64,000 bases of DNA from NCBI GenBank assembly GCA_002348365.1, contig DEBC01000130.1, positions 41,884 to 105,883 on the forward strand. The letters run 5' to 3'. The first letter of the stretch is position 1. Every line of letters starts with the position of its first letter. Source of the DNA: Alphaproteobacteria bacterium UBA2966 (GTDB lineage: Bacteria; Pseudomonadota; Alphaproteobacteria; UBA2966). A program made the position numbers and the translations under genes. Positions 1 through 9,138 of this stretch are shown here, in pieces. The notes under the pieces are model-generated. The model saw only the letters and a list, made by a program, of their open reading frames with translations. It made no database searches and had not been told where the DNA came from.

Positions 1-1192
1 TGATCACGTCGAGACGATAGATGTCGGCAAACTCTTCGGCCTCGGTAAGGGCGGTGCCCGTCATGCCTGCCAGCTTGTCGTAAAGGCGGAAGTAATTCTG
101 AAACGTGATCGACGCCAGTGTCTGATTTTCCTGCTGGATGGAAACGCGCTCCTTGGCCTCCAACGCCTGGTGGAGGCCCTCCGAATAGCGGCGGCCTTCC
201 ATCATCCGGCCCGTGAACTCGTCGATAATGATGACCTTGTCATCCTTGACGATGTAGTCCGTATCGCGTGCGAACAGCTTATGAGCGCGCAGCGCCTGAT
301 TGACATGATGGACGATTGAAATATTGGCAATGTCGTAGAGCGAGCCGTGTTCCAGCTGATCGGTTTCACGCAGGATTTCTTCGACACGTTCCACACCGGC
401 GTCCGTGAGCGATACGGCGCGCGCCTTTTCATCCGTTTCGTAATGTTCGTCCTCGAGACTGGGGATCACCTTGTCAACGGCGAGGTAGAGCTCCGAGGAG
501 TCCTCGGCCGGTCCTGAGATGATCAAAGGCGTTCGCGCCTCGTCGATCAGGATGCTGTCCACCTCGTCGACGATCGCGAAATCGTGTCCGCGTTGGACCA
601 TGTCATCGAGCGCGAACTTCATGTTGTCGCGGAGGTAGTCAAAGCCGAATTCGTTGTTAGTCCCGTAGGTGACGTCGGCCGAGTAGGCCTCTCGCCGCTC
701 AGAGTCATCGATGCCGTGTACAATGACGCCGACTTTCAGGCCTAGGGCTTGGTAGATGCCGCCCATCCACTCCGCATCGCGCTGGGCCAGGTAGTCATTC
801 ACGGTTACCACGTGAACGCCCTTGCCACCCACTGCATTCAGATAGACCGGAAGCGTTGCCACGAGCGTTTTACCTTCACCCGTGGCCATTTCGGAGATCT
901 TGCCCTGATGCAGGACCATGCCCCCGAGAAGCTGGACGTCGTAGTGCCGCTGCCCCAGCGTCCGCTTTGCCGCCTCGCGTACCGTCGCAAAAGCGTCGAC
1001 GAGTATGTCATCGAGGGTCTCACCCTTTTCCAGCCGTTCACGCAGCATGTCTGTGCGCGCGCGGAGTTCGTAATCGGCAAGATCCTCGAGCTCGGGCTCG
1101 AGAGCGTTAATCGCATCGACCTTCGGCTGTAAGTCGCGCAAAATGCGCTCGTTGGCGGTGCCGAAGAACTTCTGGGCCAGCGCAGCGAACAT
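1..1192 (-). CDS. secA: Preprotein translocase ATPase SecA, N-terminal part
   Basis: SecA is the cytoplasmic ATPase that drives unfolded preproteins through SecYEG. Only the first 397 codons are present; the rest lies beyond the left edge. Visible are the Walker A motif MATGEGKT (about residues 102-109) and the DEVD box (209-212). The stretch [17 protein letters not shown], which starts the second nucleotide-binding region, runs off the edge. The ATG at 1192 gives the usual SecA beginning with no extension. The gene diverges from argJ across about 200 bases. In many relatives a parvulin-type isomerase gene sits between secA and argJ; it is absent here. Identification is secure. Confidence 0.97.
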   Translation of the reverse strand, partial: MFAALAQKFFGTANERILRDLQPKVDAINALEPELEDLADYELRARTDMLRERLEKGETLDDILVDAFATVREAAKRTLGQRHYDVQLLGGMVLHQGKISEMATGEGKTLVATLPVYLNAVGGKGVHVVTVNDYLAQRDAEWMGGIYQALGLKVGVIVHGIDDSERREAYSADVTYGTNNEFGFDYLRDNMKFALDDMVQRGHDFAIVDEVDSILIDEARTPLIISGPAEDSSELYLAVDKVIPSLEDEHYETDEKARAVSLTDAGVERVEEILRETDQLEHGSLYDIANISIVHHVNQALRAHKLFARDTDYIVKDDKVIIIDEFTGRMMEGRRYSEGLHQALEAKERVSIQQENQTLASITFQNYFRLYDKLAGMTGTALTEAEEFADIYRLDVI

Positions 1193-1390
1193 TGGATGTC
1201 CCTGGAATCGGAAAGGCACACGCCCTAGGGCGTATCGACTTGAGACATAAGGTCCGACCGGCATCCTGTCAACGGCGGTTTCTGCGCTGTTCCCGCCATA
1301 AGCGGCTTCTTGCCGCTCCTGCTCGCGCATGACATAAGGGCGGCCATCCGGCAACGTTCGAGTTTGGGTTTGTGATCGGGGGAATGTCCA

Positions 1391-2662
1391 ATGGCGCGTA
1401 AAAAGGGCGGCAAACACTCTCAGACGGGCACTCTGACCCGCTCGCCACTCGCCCGTGGACGCTTCCCGCGAATTCCCGAGGTGCAGGGCGTTCGGCTATC
1501 TTCGGTCGCGGCCGGCGTAAGGTACCGGGGCAGAAAGGACGTCATGCTGGCAGAACTTTCGCCGGGAACAACTGTCGGCGGGGTCTTTACGCGCTCAAAG
1601 ACCGCAGCGGCGCCCGTGGTGTGGTGTCGAGACAGATTGAAATCGGGCAAGGCCCGGGCCGTTCTTGTGAATGCCGGCAATGCGAACGCATTCACGGGAT
1701 CCGAGGGCGTGTCTGCGGTGGCCACAGTGGCCGAGGCTGTTGCCAAGCAGGTGGGATGTCGGGCCACGGATGTGTTCATGGCCTCCACGGGTGTCATCGG
1801 TGAACCGCTGCCCCACGATCGCATCACGCAGGCGCTTGGCAGGCTGCAGCGGGGATTGTCAGGGACGTCGTGGCGCGCCGCTGCGGAAGCCATTCGTACG
1901 ACAGATACCTTCGCCAAGGCGTCATCCGCGGTCGCACATATCGACGGCAAGCCGTATGTTATTGCGGGCATCGCCAAAGGATCCGGCATGATTGCACCGG
2001 ATATGGCGACAATGCTGGCATTTCTGTTCACTGATGCCCGGCTTCCGGGCGACGTGCTCCAAAAGCTGACCGTCGCCGCGAATCGCGTATCGTTCAACGC
2101 GATCTCCGTTGACGGAGACACGTCGACCTCTGACACCGTGCTCACGTTCGCTACCGGAAAAGGTCCTCGTCACGCGCGCATAAAGTCCGCTTCTGACCCG
2201 CGCCTGGCAGACTTCAAGGCCAAGCTCCGTTCCGTCATGACCAATTTGGCTCAGCAGATTGTCAGGGATGGTGAAGGGGCATCGAAGTTTGTGACGATTT
2301 CGGTAAGTGGTGCCGAATCCTCCCGAGCGGCGCGGGCAATCGGGCTTGCCATCGCCAACTCGCCGCTTGTCAAGACAGCGATTGCCGGAAACGATCCCAA
2401 CTGGGGGCGCATCGTCATGGCGGTGGGCAAGGCCGGCGAAAAGGCGGACCGTGATCGACTCAGGATCGACATCGGCGACTGGCAGATCACCGCCGAGGGT
2501 ATGGTTCGCGCCGACTATGATGAATCGCCGGTCGCCCGGTACATGAAGGGCAGCGAGATCGACATTCGGGTTGATGTCGGCGTCGGACGGGGTCGTTTCA
2601 CCGTCTGGACCTGCGATCTCACGCGGGCCTACGTATCGATCAATGCCGATTATCGCTCATAG
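1391..2662 (+). CDS. argJ: Bifunctional ornithine acetyltransferase / N-acetylglutamate synthase
   Basis: ArgJ moves the acetyl group from N-acetylornithine to glutamate, and often also makes N-acetylglutamate from acetyl-CoA, closing the cyclic arginine pathway. The 423-residue length suits the family. The [10 protein letters not shown] segment (about 132-141) supplies the oxyanion hole. [14 protein letters not shown] carries the Ala-Thr autocleavage site that makes the alpha and beta chains, with Thr as nucleophile. The first 15-20 residues are basic and poorly conserved, but the ATG at 1391 lies 7 bases after a GGGGGA run. mutT follows after 42 bases and is probably co-transcribed. Confidence 0.95.
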   Translation: MARKKGGKHSQTGTLTRSPLARGRFPRIPEVQGVRLSSVAAGVRYRGRKDVMLAELSPGTTVGGVFTRSKTAAAPVVWCRDRLKSGKARAVLVNAGNANAFTGSEGVSAVATVAEAVAKQVGCRATDVFMASTGVIGEPLPHDRITQALGRLQRGLSGTSWRAAAEAIRTTDTFAKASSAVAHIDGKPYVIAGIAKGSGMIAPDMATMLAFLFTDARLPGDVLQKLTVAANRVSFNAISVDGDTSTSDTVLTFATGKGPRHARIKSASDPRLADFKAKLRSVMTNLAQQIVRDGEGASKFVTISVSGAESSRAARAIGLAIANSPLVKTAIAGNDPNWGRIVMAVGKAGEKADRDRLRIDIGDWQITAEGMVRADYDESPVARYMKGSEIDIRVDVGVGRGRFTVWTCDLTRAYVSINADYRS

Positions 2663-2704
2663 AGCGAGTTCACCTGCGAGAGCGGCGAGTTCGAAAGGGT
2701 CTCG

Positions 2705-3112
2705 ATGATGGACGTGCCCGTCCTGCTGGTGACCGCGGTTGCGCTGGTGGATGTCGATGGGCGCGTCCTGCTGGCGCAACGGCCGGCGGGCAAACCCATG
2801 GCGGGTCTTTGGGAGTTTCCCGGCGGGAAAGTGCGGGAGGGCGAAACCCCGGAGGTGGCACTGATCCGGGAATTGGGGGAAGAACTTGGGATCGATGTAA
2901 CGGAGACCTGTCTGGCTCCGTTCACGTTCGCCTCGCACACATATGACGACTTTCACCTTCTCATGCCGCTCTTCGTCTGCCGGATATGGGAAGGCGTCGT
3001 GACGGCACGCGAAGGCCAGGAACTCAAGTGGGTGCGGCCACAGGACATGAGCGACTATGACATGCCACCGGCCGATGTCCCGCTCGTTGCGATGCTGCGG
3101 GACCTGTTGTGA
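2705..3112 (+). CDS. mutT: (Deoxy)nucleoside triphosphate pyrophosphohydrolase, MutT-type Nudix protein
   Basis: A 135-residue Nudix hydrolase, probably cleansing the nucleotide pool of 8-oxo-dGTP. The Nudix box (G-x5-E-x7-RE-U-x-EE-x-G-U) is complete at about residues 41-63, with REL and EELGI in register. The upstream PMAGLWEFPGG sequence is typical of MutT rather than other Nudix subfamilies. Two adjacent ATGs (2705 and 2708) follow an AAAGGG element. The argJ-mutT pairing is common in Alphaproteobacteria, often with mutT as part of the secA-argJ neighbourhood. Precise substrate is inferred from the family only. Confidence 0.9.
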   Translation: MMDVPVLLVTAVALVDVDGRVLLAQRPAGKPMAGLWEFPGGKVREGETPEVALIRELGEELGIDVTETCLAPFTFASHTYDDFHLLMPLFVCRIWEGVVTAREGQELKWVRPQDMSDYDMPPADVPLVAMLRDLL

Positions 3113-3219
3113 TCGAGATCGTGAGGTGCACCGACGGGAGTAACGCGGGAGGCGGCGCCAGGCTGTAGAATATCGATTCCGCCAACATCTATCCTCATTT
3201 TGATTGGTACAGCTCAGTT

Positions 3220-3390
3220 ATGAATATCATCCGTATCGTCGTCGCCATTTTCCTTCCGCCGGTCGACGCATTTCTGACGGTCGGATTAGGCCTGCAATTC
3301 TGGTTGAACCTCATTCTCACAATCTGCTTATTCGTCCCGGGCGTTATTCACGCCCTCTGGCTGGTGGTGCGCAAAGCTCAGGACGCTTGA
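3220..3390 (+). CDS. YqaE/Pmp3-family small membrane protein
   Basis: A 56-residue hydrophobic protein with two membrane-spanning stretches (about residues 3-24 and 29-51). The central PPVDAFLTVGLGLQFWLN region and the PGVIHALW turn are hallmarks of the UPF0057 (YqaE/Pmp3) family. These proteins are linked to membrane potential and salt or cold stress in yeast and plants; their bacterial role is unclear. The ATG at 3220 has no strong ribosome binding site, but the translation matches the family from its first residue to its last. It ends 19 bases before the convergent methyltransferase gene. Confidence 0.85.
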   Translation: MNIIRIVVAIFLPPVDAFLTVGLGLQFWLNLILTICLFVPGVIHALWLVVRKAQDA

Positions 3391-3408
3391 CGTCGCCACG
3401 CCGCGCCG

Positions 3409-4359
3409 TCATTCCGGCTTCGCTTTGTCACCGGCAGATTGCTCGGTCGTTCCGAGGACATCGGCCAGCCGGGTCGTTGCGCTACCAGGCCGCAAGGGCT
3501 GGGGCTGAGACACATGTGGTGCCCACCCAGTCAAGGTGATGATCTGGAACGTCGCCGGGATCCTTCCGTCGGAATCACCATGGTTTTGCTGATAGATCTC
3601 TCCTGCCCTTAGTAGGGTTTCCCGGCGTGTAAAGGTCCGCCGCCGGGTCTGGGTGGCATTGGTTTCTCCCATGCCCCGAAGATCGGTCATCAGGCGAAAA
3701 ATATCCGGATAGGACACCGTCACCGAGTCTGCATCGGCGACCGACAGCGAGAAGCGGGCCCGAGTGAGCAGGTCGCCTGCGTCACGCACGTCGAGAAAGG
3801 GCGAGACCCTCGGACCCGCGCCGCCTTCGACCTCCGTTTCGGCCTGGAGGAGTGACTCGCGCAGTTCCCACAAGGTGTCACCCCCGAACAGCGTGGCCAG
3901 AAACAATCCGTCGGGTTTCAGCGTACGATTGAGCTGTGCCAGCGCTCCGGGAAGATCGTTGGTCCAGTGCAGCACCAAATTACTGAGAACAATATCGAAA
4001 CTCGCGGGAGCGAAGGGTACGGTTTCTTCGTCTGCCACGATGCATGCGGAAGGCTGGGCATTTGACGAGATGAATGAAGGTGCCAGACTTCGAACCATCC
4101 CCCATGAAGAGTCCGTCTGAACGAGTTCTTCGATGCCGCCGCGTCCGTGCAAGAGGCTTGCGAGCAAGCCATTCCGGCAACCAACATCGAGGCCGAACGG
4201 GAACTTCCGAGTGACATCATCGAGGCGGTCGAGCAGCCCGTCAGCAGCCATGCGCATGAGAAATTCATGATCCGCTGGCATGAGGGCCGCTCTGTCACGA
4301 TGTGCCCGGACGGCCACCCGATCGAAAACCGAAGGAAGTCCCGAAATTTCTTCGCCCAT
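3409..4359 (-). CDS. Class I SAM-dependent methyltransferase, NDUFAF5/BioC-like
   Basis: A 316-residue cytoplasmic protein with a Rossmann methyltransferase core. Motif I is GLDVGCRNG (about 56-64), followed by the acidic QTDSSWGM segment and the SFDIVLSNLVLHWTNDLP region, typical of Methyltransf_11. The sequence resembles the alphaproteobacterial relatives of mitochondrial NDUFAF5, which acts on complex I subunit NDUFS7; BioC is a more distant relative. Function in bacteria is not established. It diverges from comF, an arrangement common in Rhodospirillales. The start ATG at 4359 leaves 123 bases to the comF start. Confidence 0.8.
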   Translation of the reverse strand: MGEEISGLPSVFDRVAVRAHRDRAALMPADHEFLMRMAADGLLDRLDDVTRKFPFGLDVGCRNGLLASLLHGRGGIEELVQTDSSWGMVRSLAPSFISSNAQPSACIVADEETVPFAPASFDIVLSNLVLHWTNDLPGALAQLNRTLKPDGLFLATLFGGDTLWELRESLLQAETEVEGGAGPRVSPFLDVRDAGDLLTRARFSLSVADADSVTVSYPDIFRLMTDLRGMGETNATQTRRRTFTRRETLLRAGEIYQQNHGDSDGRIPATFQIITLTGWAPHVSQPQPLRPGSATTRLADVLGTTEQSAGDKAKPE

Positions 4360-4482
4360 TCCTTCTATATGACATGTCGTATCCGCGCGCCAAAGCGGTA
4401 CGCCATTCTTGAAGGAAGTGAGAGCCCCGCTCTTGTTGTCTCAGTTGATGCGATGATTTCCCCAAATGATGCGATGACTTGA

Positions 4483-5244
4483 ATGCGTGTCCTGATCAAC
4501 GGTTCGGGGCCGCTGATGCGTGCCGTTCTGGATGTCGTCTTCCCGCCGCGCTGCGTGGGGTGCCGCCGGTTCGTCGACCCTCAAGGCGATCTGTGCCCTG
4601 CGTGCTGGAAAAGTTTGAATTTCATCGAAGGGGCGGTCTGAGCAATCTGTGGTTTTCCGTTCGAGGTTGACGTCGGAGAAGGAACCCTGTGCGGATCCTG
4701 CGTGCGCCGGCGGCCTGCATTCGCGCGGGCGCGGTCCGTGCTCCGCTACGACGAAGGGAGTCGTGAACTCATTCTGGCTTTCAAGCATGGCGACCGCACC
4801 GAACTTGCCGTGACACTCGGATCGTGGATGGTTCGTACTGGTGCTCGTCTCGTAGAAGAATGCGATGCCGTGGTGCCGGTGCCTCTCCATCGGCGACGAT
4901 TGTTCTTGCGCCGCTTCAACCAATCGGCCTTGCTGGCCTACGGCGCGATGTCGGGAAAACGGGGTCCGCCGATACTCCCCGGTGCACTTCAACGCCGACG
5001 CAATGACCCGACCCAATCAGGCCGAAGTGCTGCTGCCCGTCGCGCCAACGTCGCGTCTGCCTTCATGGTTCCCCGCCGCTACCGGGATCGTCTCGCCGGT
5101 CAACAGATCTTGCTCATTGACGACGTCTCCGCGACGGGAGCGACAGTGAACGCGTGTGCAAATACTCTACTTGGCGCGGGGGTCAGAGAGGTTTCCGTTC
5201 TCACGCTGTGTCGAGTTGTCCGGGGCAATTCCTACTCTATATAG
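4483..5244 (+). pseudogene. comF: ComF-family phosphoribosyltransferase-like protein, interrupted by in-frame TGA
   Basis: The reading frame from ATG 4483 to TAG... stop at 5244 encodes a full-length ComF protein except for a TGA at 4639-4641 (codon 53). Before it lies the N-terminal zinc finger with CVGC and CPAC pairs (Cys24, 27, 38, 41). After it come a further Cys, the LCGSC pair, the RYDEGSRELILAFKHGD segment, the VPVPLHRRR motif and the PRPP loop LLIDDVSATGAT. ComF proteins act in DNA uptake in naturally competent bacteria; elsewhere their role is unclear. In the family the interrupted codon is normally the first Cys of a CxxCG pair. The frame is intact on both sides, so this is a nonsense change, not an indel. 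Any product restarted downstream would lack the first zinc finger. Confidence 0.8.
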
Positions 5245-5377
5245 TCTTGCTGTTCTTTCGCCGGATCGCTCTTTCCGTGCGGACTTGAAGGAAAGAATTG
5301 AGGTCAGGGTGCGAACGTTTCTGCGCAAATTGCTCGGGCTGGCACCATCCGTTTCGACGAATCCAGAGGGATCCGCC

Positions 5378-5641
5378 ATGTCGAACATCGTTCTCTACAC
5401 CACCATGTTCTGCCCATTTTGTACTCGCGCCAAACGCCTGTTGGAGGCGAAGGGCGTGTCCTATACCGAAATCGATGTCGGCATGGACGCGGGAAAGCGG
5501 CAGGAAATGCTGGATCGCGCGGGCGGTCGTCACACGGTGCCTCAGATTTTCATTGGCGACCGGCACGTGGGGGGCTCCGATGAGTTGGTGGCTCTGGAAC
5601 AAACCGGCGATCTCGATGCGTGGATCGAGGCCGCGATATGA
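5378..5641 (+). CDS. grxC: Glutaredoxin 3
   Basis: An 87-residue glutaredoxin that reduces protein and glutathione mixed disulfides with glutathione. It has the active site CPFC (about residues 11-14), the HTVPQIFIGDRHVGG motif with the cis-proline, and the SDEL glutathione-contact segment. The frame is open further upstream, but ATG 5378 follows an AGAGGG element and gives the canonical GrxC start. Its stop overlaps the next start as ATGA, so the nitrilase gene is translationally coupled. The comF-grxC-nitrilase order is frequent in Alphaproteobacteria. Confidence 0.93.
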   Translation: MSNIVLYTTMFCPFCTRAKRLLEAKGVSYTEIDVGMDAGKRQEMLDRAGGRHTVPQIFIGDRHVGGSDELVALEQTGDLDAWIEAAI

Positions 5642-6507
5642 GCGGGGTTTTCAAGGCTGCCTGTGTCCAGGTCAACGCCCAGCTCGAGATTGAGGACAAT
5701 GTTGCCCGCGCCATCGAACTGATCCGAGAGGCGCACTCGGCGGGTGCGGACCTCATCACGATGCCCGAGAACGTGGGGATGATGGGGCATCGCTCTCGCG
5801 ATATCAGAGGCCTGGCGATGCCTGAGGCCGAGCATGTCGCACTGGCAGCGTTTCGCGATGCGGCGCGTGATACCGGGGCTTGGCTGCTTCCCGGGTCTCT
5901 TGGGATTTCCGCTGACGACGGGCGCGTACACAACCGCTCGTACCTGATCGATTCAGACGGTGGGATTGTCGCACGCTACGACAAGATTCATATGTTCGAC
6001 GTCGATTTGCCCAATGGCGAATCGTATCGCGAATCCAAAAATTTCAAGCCCGGTGGTGACACCGTGATCGCGCCAACCCCCTGGGGCCTGCTGGGACTGA
6101 CTGTCTGCTACGATGTACGTTTCCCGCACTTATACCGGACCCTGGCCAAGGCTGGTGCCAGGTTCATTACGGTCCCTTCGGCCTTCACCAGAACGACGGG
6201 AACGGCACATTGGCACGTGTTGTTGCGTTCACGGGCCATCGAAACAGGGTGCTTTGTGATTGCCCCGGCTCAATGCGGGACGCATCCAGGCGAGCGTCAG
6301 ACTTATGGCCACTCGCTCATCGTAAATCCGTGGGGCGAGGTTCTTTCCGACGGCGGAGAGAATCCAGGAATTGTCGTGGCAGAGATCGACTGCGCAAAGG
6401 TCGATGAGGCCCGCCATATGGTGCCTTCGTTGGCCCACGACCAACCGCTACCGGAACCTGAGGTCGCTGGCCAGTCATCGGAGGTGGTTAGGCGCGCCGC
6501 CGTCTGA
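5638..6507 (+). CDS. Carbon-nitrogen hydrolase, Nit1-like
   Basis: A 289-residue member of the nitrilase superfamily. The catalytic triad is visible: Glu in LITMPENV, Lys in RYDKIHMFD and Cys in TVCYDVRFP. The sequence is closest in character to Nit1/NitFhit-type proteins, known in other organisms to act as amidases on deaminated glutathione (a repair reaction). A role next to a glutaredoxin gene fits glutathione metabolism, but this is inference. ATG 5638 overlaps the grxC stop by four bases, which fixes the start. The gene is convergent with the sensor kinase gene. Confidence 0.87.
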   Translation: MSGVFKAACVQVNAQLEIEDNVARAIELIREAHSAGADLITMPENVGMMGHRSRDIRGLAMPEAEHVALAAFRDAARDTGAWLLPGSLGISADDGRVHNRSYLIDSDGGIVARYDKIHMFDVDLPNGESYRESKNFKPGGDTVIAPTPWGLLGLTVCYDVRFPHLYRTLAKAGARFITVPSAFTRTTGTAHWHVLLRSRAIETGCFVIAPAQCGTHPGERQTYGHSLIVNPWGEVLSDGGENPGIVVAEIDCAKVDEARHMVPSLAHDQPLPEPEVAGQSSEVVRRAAV

Positions 6508-6574
6508 TGTTGCGGTTGAATGGGGTCGGCCTCTGACCGAATTTGCAGCGGCTGATCGTGCCCCTGCGCAGCTT

Positions 6575-7732
6575 TCACGCAGACAATTCCGGCAGGCGGA
6601 AGAAAAACTTGGCGCCTTTCCCGACCACCGAGTCGACACCGATTTCACCACCGTGCTGCTCGACGATCGATTTGCTGATGTTGAGACCCAGGCCGGTGCC
6701 GCCGACCTGCTGGCCACCCAGCGGGTTCGTGCGAGAAAACTTCTCAAATATTCGATCCTTGAACTGCTCCGGAATCCCCTGCCCCTGATCGCTTGCCGAT
6801 ACGAGCACGGATCCGCTCTGCCTTGAAACGTTGACCTCGAAGGTGTCGCCGCGCGACGAGAATTTGACAGCGTTTGACAGTAGATTGGACATCACCTGCA
6901 TCAGCCGGTCGTCATCGCCCATGATCTTCGGGCCAGGTGTGGACTCGCCTACCACGATTCCAACGCCGTATTCACTGGCCAATCCACCGCTGGCCGATAC
7001 GGCACCGTTCACGAGTTCCATGATATCGAGGGTCTTGACGCGGAACTCCATCTTGCCGGCGAGAAAGGCTGCCAACGAATCCCGATCACTTACCGGGAGT
7101 GCGTCGATGCGTTCTTTGACTTTCGAATAATTCACCTCGCGGATCGAGATTGGAACGCTCTCGAACAATGTGCGGAAGCACACCTCACTTTCGCGCAGGG
7201 CATATTCGGCGGTTCGCTGCTGGGTCGTGTTGATCGCCGTGCAATGGATAAGTTGCTCTTCGCCGACATCCATCACCCTGACGGTGTTTCTGATCCAGAT
7301 TCTCTCACTGTTCTTGTTGACGCCTTCGACTTCGTACTCGCTCGGTGCATATTTGCCAGCAAGCCGCGCCTTCCTGAACTCGAGCATGCGCTCGATCGCT
7401 TCGGGCGAGAACAGAATTTCGAGAGTTCCAGCAGCGATGATCTCGGCCGGGTCGTCATAGCCGAACAGTTCGGCATAGGCCTGATTGGCATAGAGTGGTG
7501 TCCAGCCCTTGTGCACCACAATCCCCGCGCCCGAGGTCTCGACGAGTTGTTGGAATTCAACACTGCCGCCACCAACTGAAGCAAAATTCAGATCTGGCTG
7601 AGCTTCTTGAACTGAGTCATGGCTGGTGACGTTCGTCTCAAGGCACCTGGCTTCGGCCAATTCATGCTCAAGTTCCGCGATCCGCCGCTCAAGGCTGTAT
7701 AGATCGGGCGCGGTATCGTGAATCGTTACCAT
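6575..7732 (-). CDS. PAS-domain sensor histidine kinase lacking the phosphoacceptor region
   Basis: A 385-residue protein. It has an N-terminal coiled coil (about 12-32), one complete PAS domain (about 60-170), the first 40 residues of a second PAS domain (about 183-225), and a HATPase_c domain (about 250-382) with N box MSNLLSNAVKFS, G1 DQGQGI and G2 GGTGLGL. No HisKA H-box (the SHE-x-RTP type) exists: the second PAS breaks off near residue 225 and joins directly to GKMEF, a segment normally found after the H-box helix. This looks like an in-frame deletion, leaving an ATPase domain with no histidine to phosphorylate. No membrane segment and no partner response regulator are nearby. It may be a decaying gene or a kinase acting through another protein. 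Confidence 0.8.
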   Translation of the reverse strand: MVTIHDTAPDLYSLERRIAELEHELAEARCLETNVTSHDSVQEAQPDLNFASVGGGSVEFQQLVETSGAGIVVHKGWTPLYANQAYAELFGYDDPAEIIAAGTLEILFSPEAIERMLEFRKARLAGKYAPSEYEVEGVNKNSERIWIRNTVRVMDVGEEQLIHCTAINTTQQRTAEYALRESEVCFRTLFESVPISIREVNYSKVKERIDALPVSDRDSLAAFLAGKMEFRVKTLDIMELVNGAVSASGGLASEYGVGIVVGESTPGPKIMGDDDRLMQVMSNLLSNAVKFSSRGDTFEVNVSRQSGSVLVSASDQGQGIPEQFKDRIFEKFSRTNPLGGQQVGGTGLGLNISKSIVEQHGGEIGVDSVVGKGAKFFFRLPELSA

Positions 7733-7897
7733 CTCCCACCCAAAACGTGAGCAATGCTTCCTTCAGGGTGCTTCCCGGGTGCTGGCCGCGCAGGCCGTCT
7801 TTCTGGGGTGACTCTACGACACCCGGCATCGCATGTCGAAGCGAACACGGGCGGTTCATGACCTACAAACAGAATTGGGAGGGTTTCGAGATTTTCT

Positions 7898-8449
7898 CTA
7901 ATTGGCCCGTGTCGCGAAGATGCGTTGTACAACTGCCGGTTTCGGTTTCTCCACGAAGCCGTGTTCATAGGCTCCGATAGAGAGCTTGCCTGAGACGACT
8001 TCCATGAGTTCGCCATCGTTCAGAAGGAAATCGGGATTTTTGGGGCGTCCGTATTGTTCGTTGCCGATGGCGAACGTCTCATAGATGAGAACTCCGCCAG
8101 GCGCGACAGCCGAGACGATATCGCCCAAGATAGGACGAAACAGGTAGTTGGTGACCACCACACCGGCAAAAGTTTGATTTTCGAATGGCCAGCCTGTTGC
8201 CAACTCCAAGTCCGCTTCGAGGACTGTTAGTTCCAAATGTGGCGACAATGCCCGAACTCCGGAAACATTGCGGTCGACTGCGACAACCGGGTAGCCGGCA
8301 TCCAGGAACAATCGAGTGTGGCGGCCGTTGCCACACGCGACATCCAGGACCCCAACTGCATTAGTCTTAGGCACGCGTCGGGCGAAACGTTGGACCCAAG
8401 CCGAAGGTGTCAGATCATGGTGAGCCGTCGCAGAATCCTTTTCAGTCAT
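7898..8449 (-). CDS. Class I SAM-dependent methyltransferase, TehB-like
   Basis: A 183-residue cytoplasmic methyltransferase with motif I VLDVACGNGRHT (about 34-45), the acidic end of beta 2 VVAVDRNVSG and a VVVTNYLFRPI motif IV region. Size and motifs resemble small TehB/UbiE-like enzymes annotated as tellurite-resistance methyltransferases; the substrate cannot be told from sequence. ATG 8449 is the first in frame. It diverges from the DUF1178 gene, and the 165 bases downstream, towards the sensor kinase, show nothing recognisable. Confidence 0.75.
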   Translation of the reverse strand: MTEKDSATAHHDLTPSAWVQRFARRVPKTNAVGVLDVACGNGRHTRLFLDAGYPVVAVDRNVSGVRALSPHLELTVLEADLELATGWPFENQTFAGVVVTNYLFRPILGDIVSAVAPGGVLIYETFAIGNEQYGRPKNPDFLLNDGELMEVVSGKLSIGAYEHGFVEKPKPAVVQRIFATRAN

Positions 8450-8602
8450 CTCGGCGGACCCGCGCAGTTGTATGCGGCGTACATGCGTTAACCAATTGTC
8501 CTCGCCGAATTACTAGGCTATTGATCGCGGCGCGCAAAATGGTACATGGGTTTGGTATCATGGTGCCCGCCGGGGTGACGAGGATACTGTAATCATAGAG
8601 AC

Positions 8603-9019
8603 ATGATTCTTTACGACGTCATATGTTCGAACGACCACGTCTTTGAGGCGTGGTTCGCCGATTCCAAAGCCTTCGAAGATCAGCGTAAGTCTGATGCGGT
8701 CGCCTGCCCCATTTGCGGTGTTACCGATGTCGAGAAGGCGCTCATGGCACCAAACATCTCCGCCAAGAAGGAGCAGGCTGCGGCCGATGGCAAGGATGCT
8801 GCGGACGCGATGAAGTTTCTCTACAAGATGCGCGAACATATTGAAGAGAACTGCGACTATGTGGGGAAGGATTTCGCCGAGGAAGCGCGCAAGATTCACC
8901 ACGAGGAGGTGGAAAAGCGCGATATCTACGGCGAGGCGACGGCTGAAGAGGCGGAAGAGCTTCGCGAGGAAGGTATCGAGTTCGGAGAGATTCCTTGGCC
9001 GGCAAGGCACGACGCCTGA
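8603..9019 (+). CDS. DUF1178 family protein
   Basis: A 138-residue protein opening with MILYDVICSNDHVFEAWF and carrying a CPICG knuckle at about residue 35. The early Cys and the CPxCG pair form a likely zinc ribbon, characteristic of DUF1178, a conserved family mainly of Proteobacteria with no assigned biochemical function. The C-terminal half is strongly acidic and helical and ends in the family's conserved GIEFGEIPWPAR segment. ATG 8603 is the only sensible start. In relatives it usually sits close to the grxC-nitrilase pair; here the kinase and a methyltransferase gene intervene. Confidence 0.88.
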   Translation: MILYDVICSNDHVFEAWFADSKAFEDQRKSDAVACPICGVTDVEKALMAPNISAKKEQAAADGKDAADAMKFLYKMREHIEENCDYVGKDFAEEARKIHHEEVEKRDIYGEATAEEAEELREEGIEFGEIPWPARHDA

Positions 9020-9138
9020 TTTTGCCGCCTATCGAACATTGCTAAGTTGAGGTAACCCGACCACGCTGGAGGTTGGCGCATCCGGCCGCGCGCTGAATGC
9101 CTGTCTGACCGGTGGTTATCATCACAGGGAGAGTGAAC

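Noticed and set aside
1301..1317. AGCGGC-TTCTT-GCCGCT hairpin between secA and argJ
   Set aside because: Only a 6-bp stem without a T run in a divergent promoter region; probably chance.
4479..4670. A 63-codon frame at the beginning of comF in another register
   Set aside because: The true comF register (ATG 4483) carries the zinc-finger Cys pairs; the other frame is a shadow.
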